In this document: positions 17,961 through 26,050 of the stretch, piece by piece
Layout of the letters: the number at the start of each line of letters is the position of its first letter
Numbering within the stretch: position 1 is the stretch's first letter
Position numbers and translations under genes: made by a program
Assembly (NCBI GenBank): GCA_016713135.1
Contig: JADJPR010000001.1
Span: forward strand, 496,001 to 560,000
Source: Rhodanobacteraceae bacterium
Lineage (GTDB): Bacteria; Pseudomonadota; Gammaproteobacteria; Xanthomonadales; SZUA-5
Length of the DNA: 64,000 bases
Direction of reading: 5' to 3'
Notes under the pieces: generated by a model
Told to the model about the DNA's origin: nothing
The model's input: only the letters and a program-made list of their open reading frames with translations
Database searches by the model: none

Positions 17961-20087
17961 CTACAGCGGAAACCGCACCCTGAACCTCGCGCCGCCGTCG
18001 CTCATGTTGTCGACGCGGATGTGGCCGCCGTGTTCCTCGACGATCTTCTTGACGATCGCGAGCCCGAGGCCGGTGCCCTTGGTCTTGGTCGTGGTGTAGG
18101 GCTCGAACAAGCGGTCACGCAGGCTGTCGGGGATGCCGGGGCCGTGGTCGCGGACGTCCAGTTCCAGGTAGTTGCGGCTGCCTTCGGCGGCGCCGTGCAG
18201 AGAGACGTCCACCTGGGCGCGGCCGTCCGTTTGCGCTTCCTCGGCGTTGCGCAGGAGGTTGTGCAGCAACTGGCGCACGCGGCCGATGTCGGCGCGCACC
18301 GGTGGCTCGTCCTCAGGCGTGCGCAGGCGGATGTCCACACGCGCGGTGTCGCCGCTGTAGAGGTCGACCACTTCGCGGATCACCTTGGACAGGCGTACCG
18401 GCTTGAGTTCCAGCCGCGGCGGCCGCGCGTAGTCGCCGAAGGCGTTGACCATCGCCTTGAGCGCCTCGACCTGGGCGACGATGGTGTGGGTGGAGCGGTC
18501 GAGCACCTCGCGGTCGGCCTCCGGCAGGCGTTCGAGGAACTTGCGGCGCAGGCGTTCGGCGGCGAGCTGGATCGGGGTCAGTGGATTCTTGATCTCGTGC
18601 GCCAGCCGGCGCGCGACCTCCGACCAGGCCGAATCGCGGGTGGCGCGGGCGTATTCGGACTCGTCGTCGAACACCAGCACCAGGCCGCCGACCTCGCCGT
18701 CGCCGCCCGGCAGCCGCGCGCCGCGCAGCAGCAGGCGCTGCTCGACCTGGCCGCGCTGCACCCGCACTTCCTCGCGCCAGTCGCCGGGCTCGCGCGCGAG
18801 CGCCTCGACCAGTCGCTGCACCAGCGGCTGCAGCGGCGGATCGGCCTTGCCCAGGCGCTCGATCGGCAGTCCGTTCCACGGCGACAAATCGACGCCGAGG
18901 ATTTCCTGCGCCGACCCATTGGAGGTGCGCAGGCGCCCGGCGCCATCCAGGCTGAGCACGCCCGACGAGATGCGGTCGAGCACGCCCTCGAAATAGCGCC
19001 TGCCGGCTTCGGCATCGCCCGCGGCCCGCAGCAGGCGCTGGTTGGCCTCGTCCAGCTCGCGCGCCATCTGGTTGAAGGCGCGCGCCAGCCCGCCGAGCTC
19101 GTCGTCGGTCAGCTCCGGCACGGTGATGCGGTAGTCGCCCTGCGCCACCGCGCGGGTGGCTTCCACCAGCCGCCGCAGCGGATCGACCAGCCCGCGTGCG
19201 AGCGCGAAGGCAAGGTAGAGCGCGAACAGCACCGCGGCGATCAGGACCACCGAGAGCACCACCGACAGGGTGTACTTGAGCGCGCCGCGCAGGAAGGCGA
19301 GCTGCTGGTAGTCGTAGTAATGCCGCTCGATTGCCTGCGCCAGCGTCGCCACTTCGTTGTCGAGCGCGAAGCGGCCGAGCAGCAGCTCGTCGCGCCCGGG
19401 CAGGTCGTACAGCGCCAGGATCGTCAGCACCTCGCCGCTGCGGTCGATGCTGGAGGCCTCGCCGCCATTGCGCGCGGCGCGCCACAGCCCGTCCTCGGGC
19501 TGGCTCGGTGCGAGGAAGCGCGGATCCGCGGTGGCGCGCGCGAGCAGGCGCCGCTGCGGGTCGTAGATCGCCAGTTCCAGGGCGTCCAGGTCGTCGAGCG
19601 CCTCGGCCAGGCCGGCGTCGTCGGCACCGGCCTCGGCATTCTCGATGCGCCGTCCGTGCAGCCGCAGGCGCGCCACCACCTGCTCCTGCGACAGGTCCAG
19701 CGCGCGCCGCGCCACGGTCAGGCTGTCATCCAACGCCGCGGCGACATCGACCCGGAACCAGCCGTCCACCGCGCCGTGCACGAAATGCAGCGCGAACACG
19801 AACAGCATGCCCAGCGGCGGCAGCACCAGCAGCGCCAGCCGCTTGAGCAAGCGCCACGACAGGCGCGCGCCGGGTGCCCGGCTGCGCACATCGCGCGCCA
19901 GGCGCCAGGCCTCCAACGCCAGCGACCCGAGCAGCAGCGCCAGCGCCATGCCCATCGCGGCCAGCACGAAGTTCCACTCGCTGCCCATCGCCGGACCCAC
20001 GTCCGCATCGCGCCCCGACAGGTACACCGCGCCGATCGCGAGCACCGCGAGCGCGAGCAGCGGCAGGGCGCGTTTCCAGAGGTTCAT
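17961..20087 (-). CDS. ntrY: NtrY-like sensor histidine kinase
   Basis: A 708-aa membrane kinase. The N-terminal half has two to three membrane helices, a large extracytoplasmic region, and a final helix (ALKYTLSVVLSVVLIAAVLF) followed by HAMP (VDPLRRLVEATRAVAQGDY), a PAS segment, the phosphoacceptor box HEIKNPLTPIQ with His497, and the HATPase boxes (LHNLLRNAEEA, DHGPGIP, GTGLGLAIVKKI). It fits the NtrY family, which normally phosphorylates the response regulator NtrX. In relatives ntrX follows directly; here the stop codon abuts the repeat array and no regulator gene follows. The start codon overlaps the DUF4390 stop (ATGA). Confidence 0.88.
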   Translation of the reverse strand: MNLWKRALPLLALAVLAIGAVYLSGRDADVGPAMGSEWNFVLAAMGMALALLLGSLALEAWRLARDVRSRAPGARLSWRLLKRLALLVLPPLGMLFVFALHFVHGAVDGWFRVDVAAALDDSLTVARRALDLSQEQVVARLRLHGRRIENAEAGADDAGLAEALDDLDALELAIYDPQRRLLARATADPRFLAPSQPEDGLWRAARNGGEASSIDRSGEVLTILALYDLPGRDELLLGRFALDNEVATLAQAIERHYYDYQQLAFLRGALKYTLSVVLSVVLIAAVLFALYLAFALARGLVDPLRRLVEATRAVAQGDYRITVPELTDDELGGLARAFNQMARELDEANQRLLRAAGDAEAGRRYFEGVLDRISSGVLSLDGAGRLRTSNGSAQEILGVDLSPWNGLPIERLGKADPPLQPLVQRLVEALAREPGDWREEVRVQRGQVEQRLLLRGARLPGGDGEVGGLVLVFDDESEYARATRDSAWSEVARRLAHEIKNPLTPIQLAAERLRRKFLERLPEADREVLDRSTHTIVAQVEALKAMVNAFGDYARPPRLELKPVRLSKVIREVVDLYSGDTARVDIRLRTPEDEPPVRADIGRVRQLLHNLLRNAEEAQTDGRAQVDVSLHGAAEGSRNYLELDVRDHGPGIPDSLRDRLFEPYTTTKTKGTGLGLAIVKKIVEEHGGHIRVDNMSDGGARFRVRFPL

Positions 20088-20740
20088 GGCGGGGAAGCGA
20101 GAAGCGGGGCAGGGGGCAGGGGGCAGGGGGATGGATCACGGTGCGAAAACCGGGTCTCGAGGCGCGCCGGGGCGAATTCCGGGTCGAACTGGTCGACCGC
20201 CGTGGGCCGCACCCCCTGTCCCCTGCCCCGTGCCCCGCTCTCCAGCTCCCGCCACCCGCTATCGAAATCCCAATCCCCATCGACCAGCGCCTGCAACCGG
20301 AGCGGCGCCGGCAGCGCTGCGGGGTTCAGGCGCACGCGCACGCGGCCGCCGCAGTCGCCCTGGCAGGGTGGGTCGCCTTCAAAGCGCAGGCGCGCGTTTT
20401 CCATTGCCGAGAGCAGCGAGTTGCGCAGGGCGAAGGCCTGCGGCGGGTCGGTGCCCTGCGCCAGTTGGTAGCTGCGCAGCAGGGGCGAGAAGCGCAGCGC
20501 CAGCGGCTGGCGCAGGCGGCGGCCATCGGCCAGTTCCCAATCGACGTCGAAGGCCAGCACCAGGCCCGCTTCGAGCGCGTCGGTGGCGCGGGCGCCGAGT
20601 TCCACCTGCATTGAGAGCTGCAGCACGGGCGCACTGCTGGCGACCGACTCGGCGCGACGGATCGACAGGTTTTGCGCCTGGAGCGCGCCGGCCGCGGTCA
20701 GGCCGAGCGTTCCAGCGAGGCATAGAAGAATCCGTCGCAG
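20084..20740 (-). CDS. DUF4390 exported protein with a repeat-derived C-terminal tail
   Basis: About 218 aa. A signal peptide (ILLCLAGTLGLTAAGALQAQ) precedes the DUF4390 domain (ALEAGLVLAFDVDWEL, FSPLLRSYQL, ENARLRFEGDPP, LQALVDGDWDFDSGWRE). There is no ATG, GTG or TTG at the right place; a CTG at 20740, inside the 3' end of rsmB, gives a canonical signal peptide, so the start is inferred. The last 50 or so residues are translated from a family-B inverted repeat and look non-native. The gene still ends at an ATGA overlap with ntrY. Order rsmB-DUF4390-ntrY is conserved in Xanthomonadales; function is unknown. Confidence 0.75.
   Translation of the reverse strand: MRRILLCLAGTLGLTAAGALQAQNLSIRRAESVASSAPVLQLSMQVELGARATDALEAGLVLAFDVDWELADGRRLRQPLALRFSPLLRSYQLAQGTDPPQAFALRNSLLSAMENARLRFEGDPPCQGDCGGRVRVRLNPAALPAPLRLQALVDGDWDFDSGWRELESGARGRGQGVRPTAVDQFDPEFAPARLETRFSHRDPSPCPLPPAPLLASPP
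20098..20241. repeat. Inverted repeat, family B, inside the DUF4390 3' coding end
   Basis: The left arm at about 20101-20130 (GAAGCGGGGCAGGGGGCAGG and onward) pairs with the right arm at about 20212-20241 (CCCCTGTCCCCTGCCCCGTG and onward). The element is open in the DUF4390 frame, extending that protein. It is flanked by the motif GAGAAGCG on one side and CGCTCT on the other, as in the other family-B copies. Confidence 0.85.
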
Positions 20741-21975
20741 TCCTGCGCGCCGCTCGCCAGTTGCAGCCCGGACCCGGTGTCGCGAAAGCCGGGCAGCGCC
20801 AGCGGCAGCACACGCGCGTCGGGCGTGCGCCGGCAGAAGGCCTCGATCTGGGCCTGGTTCTCGGCGGAGAGGATGGAACACGTGGCGTAGGTTAGACGTC
20901 CGCCGCGGGCGAGCAAAGGCCAGAGTGCATCGAGCAGCCGCGCCTGCTGCGCGGCGAGCTGGGCCACGTCGCCCGGGCGCCTGAGCAGTTTGATGTCCGG
21001 GTGCCGCCGGATCACCCCGGTGCCGGTGCAGGGCGCGTCGATGAGGATGCGCTCGAAGGGCCTGGCGTCCCACCAGCCGGCCGGGCGTGCGGCATCGGCG
21101 ATACGCACCTGCGCGTCCACGCGACAGCGCGCCAGGGTCTGGCGCAGGCGTTCGCCGCGCTGTGCATCGACCTCCAGCGCGAGCACCTCGAGCCCGGCCA
21201 CGCGCTCGGCCAGCGCCGCGGTCTTGCCGCCCGGCGCGGCGCAGGCATCCAGGACGCGCATGTCCGGCTGCGGGGCCAACGCCTCGACCACCCACTGCGC
21301 CGCGGCATCCTGCACCGAGACCCGCCCTTCGGCGAACCCGGGCAGGCGCTCGACCGCCACCGGTTGCTCCAGGCGCAGCGCGCATGCGGGCGCTTCCGGC
21401 GCGCTCGTGGCGATCCCCAGGGCAGCCAGCTCCGCCTGGTAGGCCTCGCGCGCGCCGCTGCGTGGATCCACCCGCAGCCACATCGGGCCGGGCTGGTTGC
21501 CCGCCGCACACAGCGCATCGACTGAGGATGGCCAGTCGCGGCGATAGTGCTCCAGCAGCCAGCGCGGATGCTCCAGCCGCACCTCGTCGTCGCCGGCGAT
21601 GGCCGCTTCCAGAGACTCGCGCTCGCGCAGGAAGCGCCGTAGCAGCGCGTTGACGAAACCGGCGGCGCCGGCCTCGATCGCGCGCGCCGCCGCCACGCTC
21701 TCGCCGACCGCGGCATGCGGCGGGGTCGCCAGGAAGCGCAATTCAGTCAGCGCCGCGCGCAGCAGCGCGGCGATCGCCGGCTTGGGTGCGCGCTGGCACA
21801 GTCGCGCAACCAGCGCACTCGCGGAATAGTGATGGCGCAGGCTCTGGTACAGCAGCGCACGCGCGAATCCGAGGTCGCGCTCACCACCCTGCAGGGTGGT
21901 CAGCGCCACATCCAGCGATTGGCCGCCGGCGACGGCGCGTAGCGCCTGGGCGACCTGGGCGCGGATGGGTGGCAT
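20698..21975 (-). CDS. rsmB: 16S rRNA (cytosine-967-C5)-methyltransferase
   Basis: A 425-aa enzyme (close to the 429 aa of E. coli RsmB) that methylates C967 of 16S rRNA. It has the N-terminal NusB-like helical domain (VAQALRAVAGGQSLDVALTT) and the SAM-dependent domain with DACAAPGGKTAALAE, then DAPCTGTGVIRRHPD and the nucleophile region TYATCSILSAEN. The start at 21975 is where conservation begins; upstream in-frame sequence is not similar to the family. The typical upstream fmt/def genes are absent: upstream lies the divergent mraZ. Confidence 0.93.
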   Translation of the reverse strand: MPPIRAQVAQALRAVAGGQSLDVALTTLQGGERDLGFARALLYQSLRHHYSASALVARLCQRAPKPAIAALLRAALTELRFLATPPHAAVGESVAAARAIEAGAAGFVNALLRRFLRERESLEAAIAGDDEVRLEHPRWLLEHYRRDWPSSVDALCAAGNQPGPMWLRVDPRSGAREAYQAELAALGIATSAPEAPACALRLEQPVAVERLPGFAEGRVSVQDAAAQWVVEALAPQPDMRVLDACAAPGGKTAALAERVAGLEVLALEVDAQRGERLRQTLARCRVDAQVRIADAARPAGWWDARPFERILIDAPCTGTGVIRRHPDIKLLRRPGDVAQLAAQQARLLDALWPLLARGGRLTYATCSILSAENQAQIEAFCRRTPDARVLPLALPGFRDTGSGLQLASGAQDCDGFFYASLERSA

Positions 21976-22291
21976 GCCTGGGGGTTCTCTGTGGGTGCCG
22001 GGGGAGGGGATGTTAGGGCCGATCGGGTGTGCGCAGCGCGCTGAGATCCAGCCGCAGCGGGCTGGCCGCGGATTGGCTACGGCGACCCAGGCCAGGGAGA
22101 CGGCTGGAGTCTGCCCGCACGCTGCCCGAACTGTGCGGCAGCTCCCACTACCATTCGTCGCCACGGATCGGCCGGTGCAGAGATCACCAAGCTCGGCCCC
22201 AGGGATGTCCTTTCGCCAATTCAATCACTTAGAGCACTTTCCTCGAATCTACCTCAATATCGTTAAGTGCTTGTCCCACAAGGGGTTTTCC
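21976..22291. other. rsmB-mraZ divergent intergenic region, no gene seen
   Basis: A gap of about 390 bases separates rsmB from mraZ. The part near mraZ (about 22215-22290) is distinctly AT-richer than the rest of the window, as expected for a promoter region. It contains a loose CACTTA/TAAGTG inverted pair around 22225 and 22264. I found no RNase P RNA core (which sits upstream of mraZ in some gammaproteobacteria) and no ORF with family resemblance. Confidence 0.6.
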
Positions 22292-22320
22292 TTGACCCTT
22301 CAACGCACCGGCCGTAGAGT
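22292..22320 (+). promoter_or_regulatory. Sigma-70-type promoter of the dcw cluster
   Basis: TTGACC (22292-22297) and TAGAGT (22315-22320) are separated by 17 bases, an almost ideal housekeeping promoter. The predicted transcription start near 22327 would place the MraZ operator repeats at and just downstream of the start site, consistent with repression by the first gene product. Confidence 0.75.
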
Positions 22321-22329
22321 GGTGATACA

Positions 22330-22364
22330 TGGTGAATTGTGGGTTTTTGTGGGGAGAGGTGGCG
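22330..22364 (+). promoter_or_regulatory. MraZ box: four TGGNN repeats with 10-bp period
   Basis: TGGTG, TGGGT, TGGGG and TGGCG start at 22330, 22340, 22350 and 22360, each separated by five bases. MraZ proteins bind direct TGGGN repeats with this 10-bp period upstream of their own gene. The last box overlaps the ribosome-binding region of mraZ. Confidence 0.85.
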
Positions 22365-22365
22365 G

Positions 22366-22812
22366 GTGTTCTACGGCGAGTCCACGGTGGCGATCGACGA
22401 CAAGGGGCGGCTTGCCATCCCGACGTCGTACCGTGAGCAGCTGTCGGCACTCTGCGCCAACTGCCTCGTGGTCACCTACAACCCCTTCGAGCGCGAGTGT
22501 CTGTGGCTGTTTCCGCGGCCGGAGTGGGAGCGGATGCGCGACCAGGTGATGCAGCTGTCGAGTTTCAATGCGGCGCACCGCGACCTGCAGCGCAAGCTGG
22601 TGGGTGCGGCGGCGCACGTGGAACTGGATGGCAACGGCCGCTTCGTGCTGCCGCACACCGCACGCCAGGTCGCGGCGCTGCAGAAGCAAGGCGTGCTGCT
22701 TGGCATCGGTTCGCGTTTCGAGCTGTGGAGCGAATCGGCCCAGCGCGCGCGGCTGGAGCAGCCGATCGACGACAAGGACATCAGCGACGACATGCGGCAG
22801 CTGCGTTTCTAA
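22366..22812 (+). CDS. mraZ: Transcriptional regulator MraZ
   Basis: A 148-aa DNA-binding protein with two AbrB-like swapped-hairpin motifs: AIDDKGRLAIP near residue 9 and ELDGNGRFVLP near residue 87. MraZ rings bind the TGGGN boxes in front of the operon and repress it. A GTG start at 22366 is chosen: the protein then begins (V)FYGESTVAIDDKGR like the family, and AGAGG lies at good distance. The ATG at 22339 would lie within the operator. It is the first gene of the dcw operon. Confidence 0.93.
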   Translation: MFYGESTVAIDDKGRLAIPTSYREQLSALCANCLVVTYNPFERECLWLFPRPEWERMRDQVMQLSSFNAAHRDLQRKLVGAAAHVELDGNGRFVLPHTARQVAALQKQGVLLGIGSRFELWSESAQRARLEQPIDDKDISDDMRQLRF

Positions 22813-22824
22813 GGGGCCGCCGAG

Positions 22825-23769
22825 ATGACGCTGATGGAGACAAAGAGGGCTGGAAGCGCTGCCACCGGCCACCGGCCGGTGATGCTGGAGCAGGCGCTGG
22901 ACGCCCTCGCGGTGAAAGCGGAGGGCCGATACGTGGATGCCACTTTCGGCCGCGGCGGGCATAGCCGGGCGCTGTTCACGCGCCTGGGCCAGGAGGGGCG
23001 GCTGGTGGCATTCGATCGCGATCCGCAGGCGGTGGCCGCGGGCCAGCAACTGGCTGCGGAAGACGCGCGCTTCGAAATCCGTCGCGGCAATTTCGCCGAT
23101 ATCGCCGATGCGCTGACCGCGGGCAGCGTCGACGGCATCCTGTTCGACTTCGGCGTGTCTTCGCCGCAACTGGACCAGGCCGAACGCGGCTTTTCCTTCC
23201 TGCGCGATGGGCCGCTCGACATGCGCATGGATCCGGAGACTGGCGTCAGCGCCGCGCAGTGGCTGGCGTCGGTGTCCGAGGCCGAGCTCGCGGAGGTGCT
23301 GTCGAGCTACGGCGAAGAGAAGTTCGCGCGGCGGATCGCGCGCGCCATCGTCGCCAGGCGCGCGGAGCAGCCGTTCACCCGCACGGTGGAGCTGGCTGAC
23401 TTCATCGCCAGCGTGCTGCCGAAGAATTTCGACGGCATCCATCCGGCCACGCGCGCCTTCCAGGCGATCCGCATCGCGGTCAATGACGAACTCGGCGCGG
23501 TCGAGCGCGGCCTGGCGGCTGCGCACACGCTGCTGGCGCCGCACGGGCGGCTGGTGGCGATCAGCTTCCATTCGCTGGAGGACCGCATCGTCAAGCAGTT
23601 CATCCAGCTGCGCTCGCGCCAGCCGCAGGGCTCGCGCCGCCTGCCGCCGGCGCAGGCAGCCACCCTGACCCTGCGCGACCTCGGCCGTGAACGCGCCAGC
23701 GAGGAAGAGGTCGCGGCCAATCCGCGCAGCCGCAGCGCGGTGCTGCGCATCGCGGAGCGCCTCGCATGA
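22825..23769 (+). CDS. rsmH: 16S rRNA (cytosine-1402-N4)-methyltransferase
   Basis: A 314-aa SAM-dependent enzyme acting on C1402 of 16S rRNA. Motifs: HRPVMLEQAL, DATFGRGGHSRALF (SAM binding), DGILFDFGVSSPQLDQ, AFQAIRIAVNDEL and AISFHSLEDRIVKQF. Length and order match E. coli RsmH (313 aa). It lies 12 bases after mraZ, and its stop overlaps the ftsL start (ATGA). Confidence 0.95.
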   Translation: MTLMETKRAGSAATGHRPVMLEQALDALAVKAEGRYVDATFGRGGHSRALFTRLGQEGRLVAFDRDPQAVAAGQQLAAEDARFEIRRGNFADIADALTAGSVDGILFDFGVSSPQLDQAERGFSFLRDGPLDMRMDPETGVSAAQWLASVSEAELAEVLSSYGEEKFARRIARAIVARRAEQPFTRTVELADFIASVLPKNFDGIHPATRAFQAIRIAVNDELGAVERGLAAAHTLLAPHGRLVAISFHSLEDRIVKQFIQLRSRQPQGSRRLPPAQAATLTLRDLGRERASEEEVAANPRSRSAVLRIAERLA

Positions 23770-24035
23770 GCCTGGGGCGCATCCTGCTCGGATTGATGCT
23801 GGCTGCGGTGATCGGCAGCGCGATCGCGCTGGTCTACGCGCGCCACGAGAACCGCGTGCTGTTCTTCAAGCTGGAACGGCTCAACGCCGAGCGCGACGAG
23901 CTGAACATCGAGTGGGGCCAGCTGCAGCTGGAGCAATCGACCTGGGCCGACGCCCATCGGGTCGAGCAGGTCGCCACGCGCGATCTGCTCATGCAGTTCC
24001 CGGCGCCGGCCGACATCGTGGTGGTGGCGCCATGA
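23766..24035 (+). CDS. ftsL: Cell division protein FtsL
   Basis: An 89-aa bitopic membrane protein of the FtsQLB divisome subcomplex. It has a short N-terminus, one membrane helix (residues 4-25, GRILLGLMLAAVIGSAIALV), then a periplasmic coiled-coil (RVLFFKLERLNAERDELNIE) and a short tail. Sequence conservation is weak, as usual, but size, topology, heptads and position between rsmH and ftsI identify it. ATGA overlaps occur at both ends. Confidence 0.92.
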   Translation: MSLGRILLGLMLAAVIGSAIALVYARHENRVLFFKLERLNAERDELNIEWGQLQLEQSTWADAHRVEQVATRDLLMQFPAPADIVVVAP

Positions 24036-26050
24036 AGCCGCGCCTGCGTCCGCCCAACTACCGCCTGCGGCTGCATGTCGTGGTGATGGTGCTGGTGCTC
24101 GCTGCCACCGGGCTGATCGGCAAGGCGCTCGCGGTGCAGATCCTGGGCAAGGACTTCTACCAGGCCCAGGGCGACGCGCGGCATCTGCGCACGGTCACCA
24201 TTCCGGCCTACCGCGGCATGATCAGCGACCGCAACGGCGAGCCGCTGGCAGTGTCGACCCCGGTAGTGTCGCTGTGGGCGGACCCGCGCGACCTGCTGGC
24301 CAACGGCCCGGAGCGCGTGCCCGAGCTGGCGCGCGAGCTCGGCATCGACGAAGAGCCGCTGATGCAGCGCCTGGTGCAGCGCGCCGAGTCCGAGTTCGTC
24401 TATCTCAAGCGCCACATGAGCCCGCAGGACGCGGACCAGATCATCAACCGCACGGCCGAGCTGGACGCGCAAGGCCGCATCGTCAGCGCCGGCGAGTCCT
24501 TCGCTGCGATGCTCGGCAGCGCGCCGGAAGCGCTGGTCGGGCAGACCCTTGCCGAGCGCTTGCGCTGGCCGGAAGACAAGGACCGGCTCAAGGCGACGCT
24601 CGAAGGGCGCGTGCGCGGCCACGAGGGGCCGGTCGAGGTCGCGGGGCACCCAGGCAAGTGGCGCATCTCGCTGAGTGCGAAGCGCGCGGACGGCGAGGTT
24701 GCCGGCGTATCGGTGGTGATCGCGATCCCGGGAGTGCACGCGCAGCGCGAGTTCCGCCGCTACTACCCGGCGGGCGAGGCGCTGGCGCACGTGATCGGCT
24801 ACACCGACATCGACGACCGCGGCCAGGAGGGCCTGGAACTGGCCTTCGAGGACTGGCTGGCGGGCAAGCCCGGCACCAAGCGCGTGCTGCAGGACCGCCG
24901 CGGGCACCGAGTCGAGGACATCGATCTGATCGAGGCCGAGCAGCCGGGCAAGGACCTGGTGCTGAGCATCGACCGCCGCATCCAGTACCTCGCCTATCGC
25001 GAACTGAAGGCGGCGATTGCCGAGCACGGCGCTTCGTCCGGTTCGGTGGTGGTGATCGACGTGCCCACCGGCGAAGTGCTGGCGATGGTCAACCAGCCGA
25101 GCTACAACCCGAACCAGCGCGACCGCCAGCGCGGGTCGACGGTGCGCAATCGCGCCGTCACCGATGTGTTCGAGCCGGGCTCAACGATCAAGCCCTTCAC
25201 CGTGACTGCGGCGCTGGAAAGCGGCAAGTTCACCCCCGAGACCAAGGTCGAGACCTCGCCGGGCCAGATCGCGATCGGCACCTACCTGGTCAAGGACATC
25301 CGCAACTTCGGTCTGCTGGACGTCACCGGCATCATCACCAAGTCGAGCAATGTGGGCTCGATCAAGCTCGGCCGCGAAATCGACAGCGAGGCGCACTACG
25401 ACGTGCTGCGGCGCTTCGGCTTCGGCGCGATCACCGGCTCCGGCTTCCCCGGCGAGTCGCCTGGCGTGCTGCCGGATTATCGTCGCTGGGGCCCGGTGGA
25501 GAAGGCGGCGCTCTCCTACGGCTACGGCCTGTCGGTGACGCCGCTGCAACTGGCCACGGCCTATGCCGCGCTGGCCAACGGCGGGCGCGTGCGCGCGCCG
25601 ACCTTCGTCAAGGGCGGTGCCAATCCCGAAGCTTCGGTGATCGACCCGGCGCTCGCGGACAGCGTGCTGGCGATGCTGGAAACGGTCACCGGCCCTGCCG
25701 GTACCTCGCGCCAGGCCGCGGTGCCGTACTACCGCGTCGGCGGCAAATCCGGTACTTCGCGCAAGGCCGGTGGTGGCGGCTACCAGGACAAGCGCTACAT
25801 CTCGCTGTTCGCGGGGCTCGCGCCAGTGTCGGCTCCGCGCCTGGCCTGCGTGGTCGTGATCAACGACCCGAGCGGCGGCGTCTATTACGGCGGCCTGATC
25901 TCGGCGCCGGTGTTCGGCCGCGTCATCGGTGGTGCGTTGCGCCTGATGGACGTTCCGCCGGACAGTCCGTTGCTGATGGAAGCCGCGCGCAGCATGGAAG
26001 AGGAAATCGAGGCGGCCGCAGAATCCGTCGGGGAGCCGGCCACGCCATGA
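24032..26050 (+). CDS. ftsI: Septal peptidoglycan transpeptidase FtsI (PBP3) with an inserted PAS-like domain
   Basis: A 672-aa class B penicillin-binding protein that cross-links septal peptidoglycan with FtsW. It has one N-terminal membrane helix (about 14-36), pedestal motifs RGMISDRNGEPLAVS (61-75) and FRRYYPAGEALAHVIGYTDI (241-260), and the transpeptidase domain with STIK (nucleophile Ser384, Lys387), SSN (438-440) and KSG (572-574). It is about 80 residues longer than E. coli FtsI. The excess lies between SPQDADQI (about 137) and PGVHAQREFRRYYP (about 233), where E. coli has only a five-residue link. That segment has PAS-family character (separate entry). It is embedded in the operon with ATGA overlaps on both sides. 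Confidence 0.95.
   Translation: MKPRLRPPNYRLRLHVVVMVLVLAATGLIGKALAVQILGKDFYQAQGDARHLRTVTIPAYRGMISDRNGEPLAVSTPVVSLWADPRDLLANGPERVPELARELGIDEEPLMQRLVQRAESEFVYLKRHMSPQDADQIINRTAELDAQGRIVSAGESFAAMLGSAPEALVGQTLAERLRWPEDKDRLKATLEGRVRGHEGPVEVAGHPGKWRISLSAKRADGEVAGVSVVIAIPGVHAQREFRRYYPAGEALAHVIGYTDIDDRGQEGLELAFEDWLAGKPGTKRVLQDRRGHRVEDIDLIEAEQPGKDLVLSIDRRIQYLAYRELKAAIAEHGASSGSVVVIDVPTGEVLAMVNQPSYNPNQRDRQRGSTVRNRAVTDVFEPGSTIKPFTVTAALESGKFTPETKVETSPGQIAIGTYLVKDIRNFGLLDVTGIITKSSNVGSIKLGREIDSEAHYDVLRRFGFGAITGSGFPGESPGVLPDYRRWGPVEKAALSYGYGLSVTPLQLATAYAALANGGRVRAPTFVKGGANPEASVIDPALADSVLAMLETVTGPAGTSRQAAVPYYRVGGKSGTSRKAGGGGYQDKRYISLFAGLAPVSAPRLACVVVINDPSGGVYYGGLISAPVFGRVIGGALRLMDVPPDSPLLMEAARSMEEEIEAAAESVGEPATP
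24443..24727 (+). other. PAS-like domain inserted in FtsI (about residues 138-232)
   Basis: Read in the FtsI frame, this segment follows the PAS order: strand pair ELDAQGRIVSAGESF, helix AAMLGSAPEALVGQTLAERL, the WPEDKDRLKATLEGRVRG helix, then strands GPVEV, GKWRISLSAKRADGEVAGVS and VVIAI. The signature 'D..G.I....F...LG.....LVG..' and the closing 'W.i.lsa.r..G.v.G..vvi' pattern are typical of PAS_4/PAS_9 type domains. The usual Asn before the F is Gly here. It would lie in the periplasm, inside the non-catalytic pedestal region. I base this on motif order only. Confidence 0.75.

Noticed and set aside
21976..22330. Possible RNase P RNA upstream of mraZ, as in some gammaproteobacteria
   Set aside because: The conserved rnpB core (GAGGAAAGTCC-like) and its pseudoknot sequences are not present on either strand.
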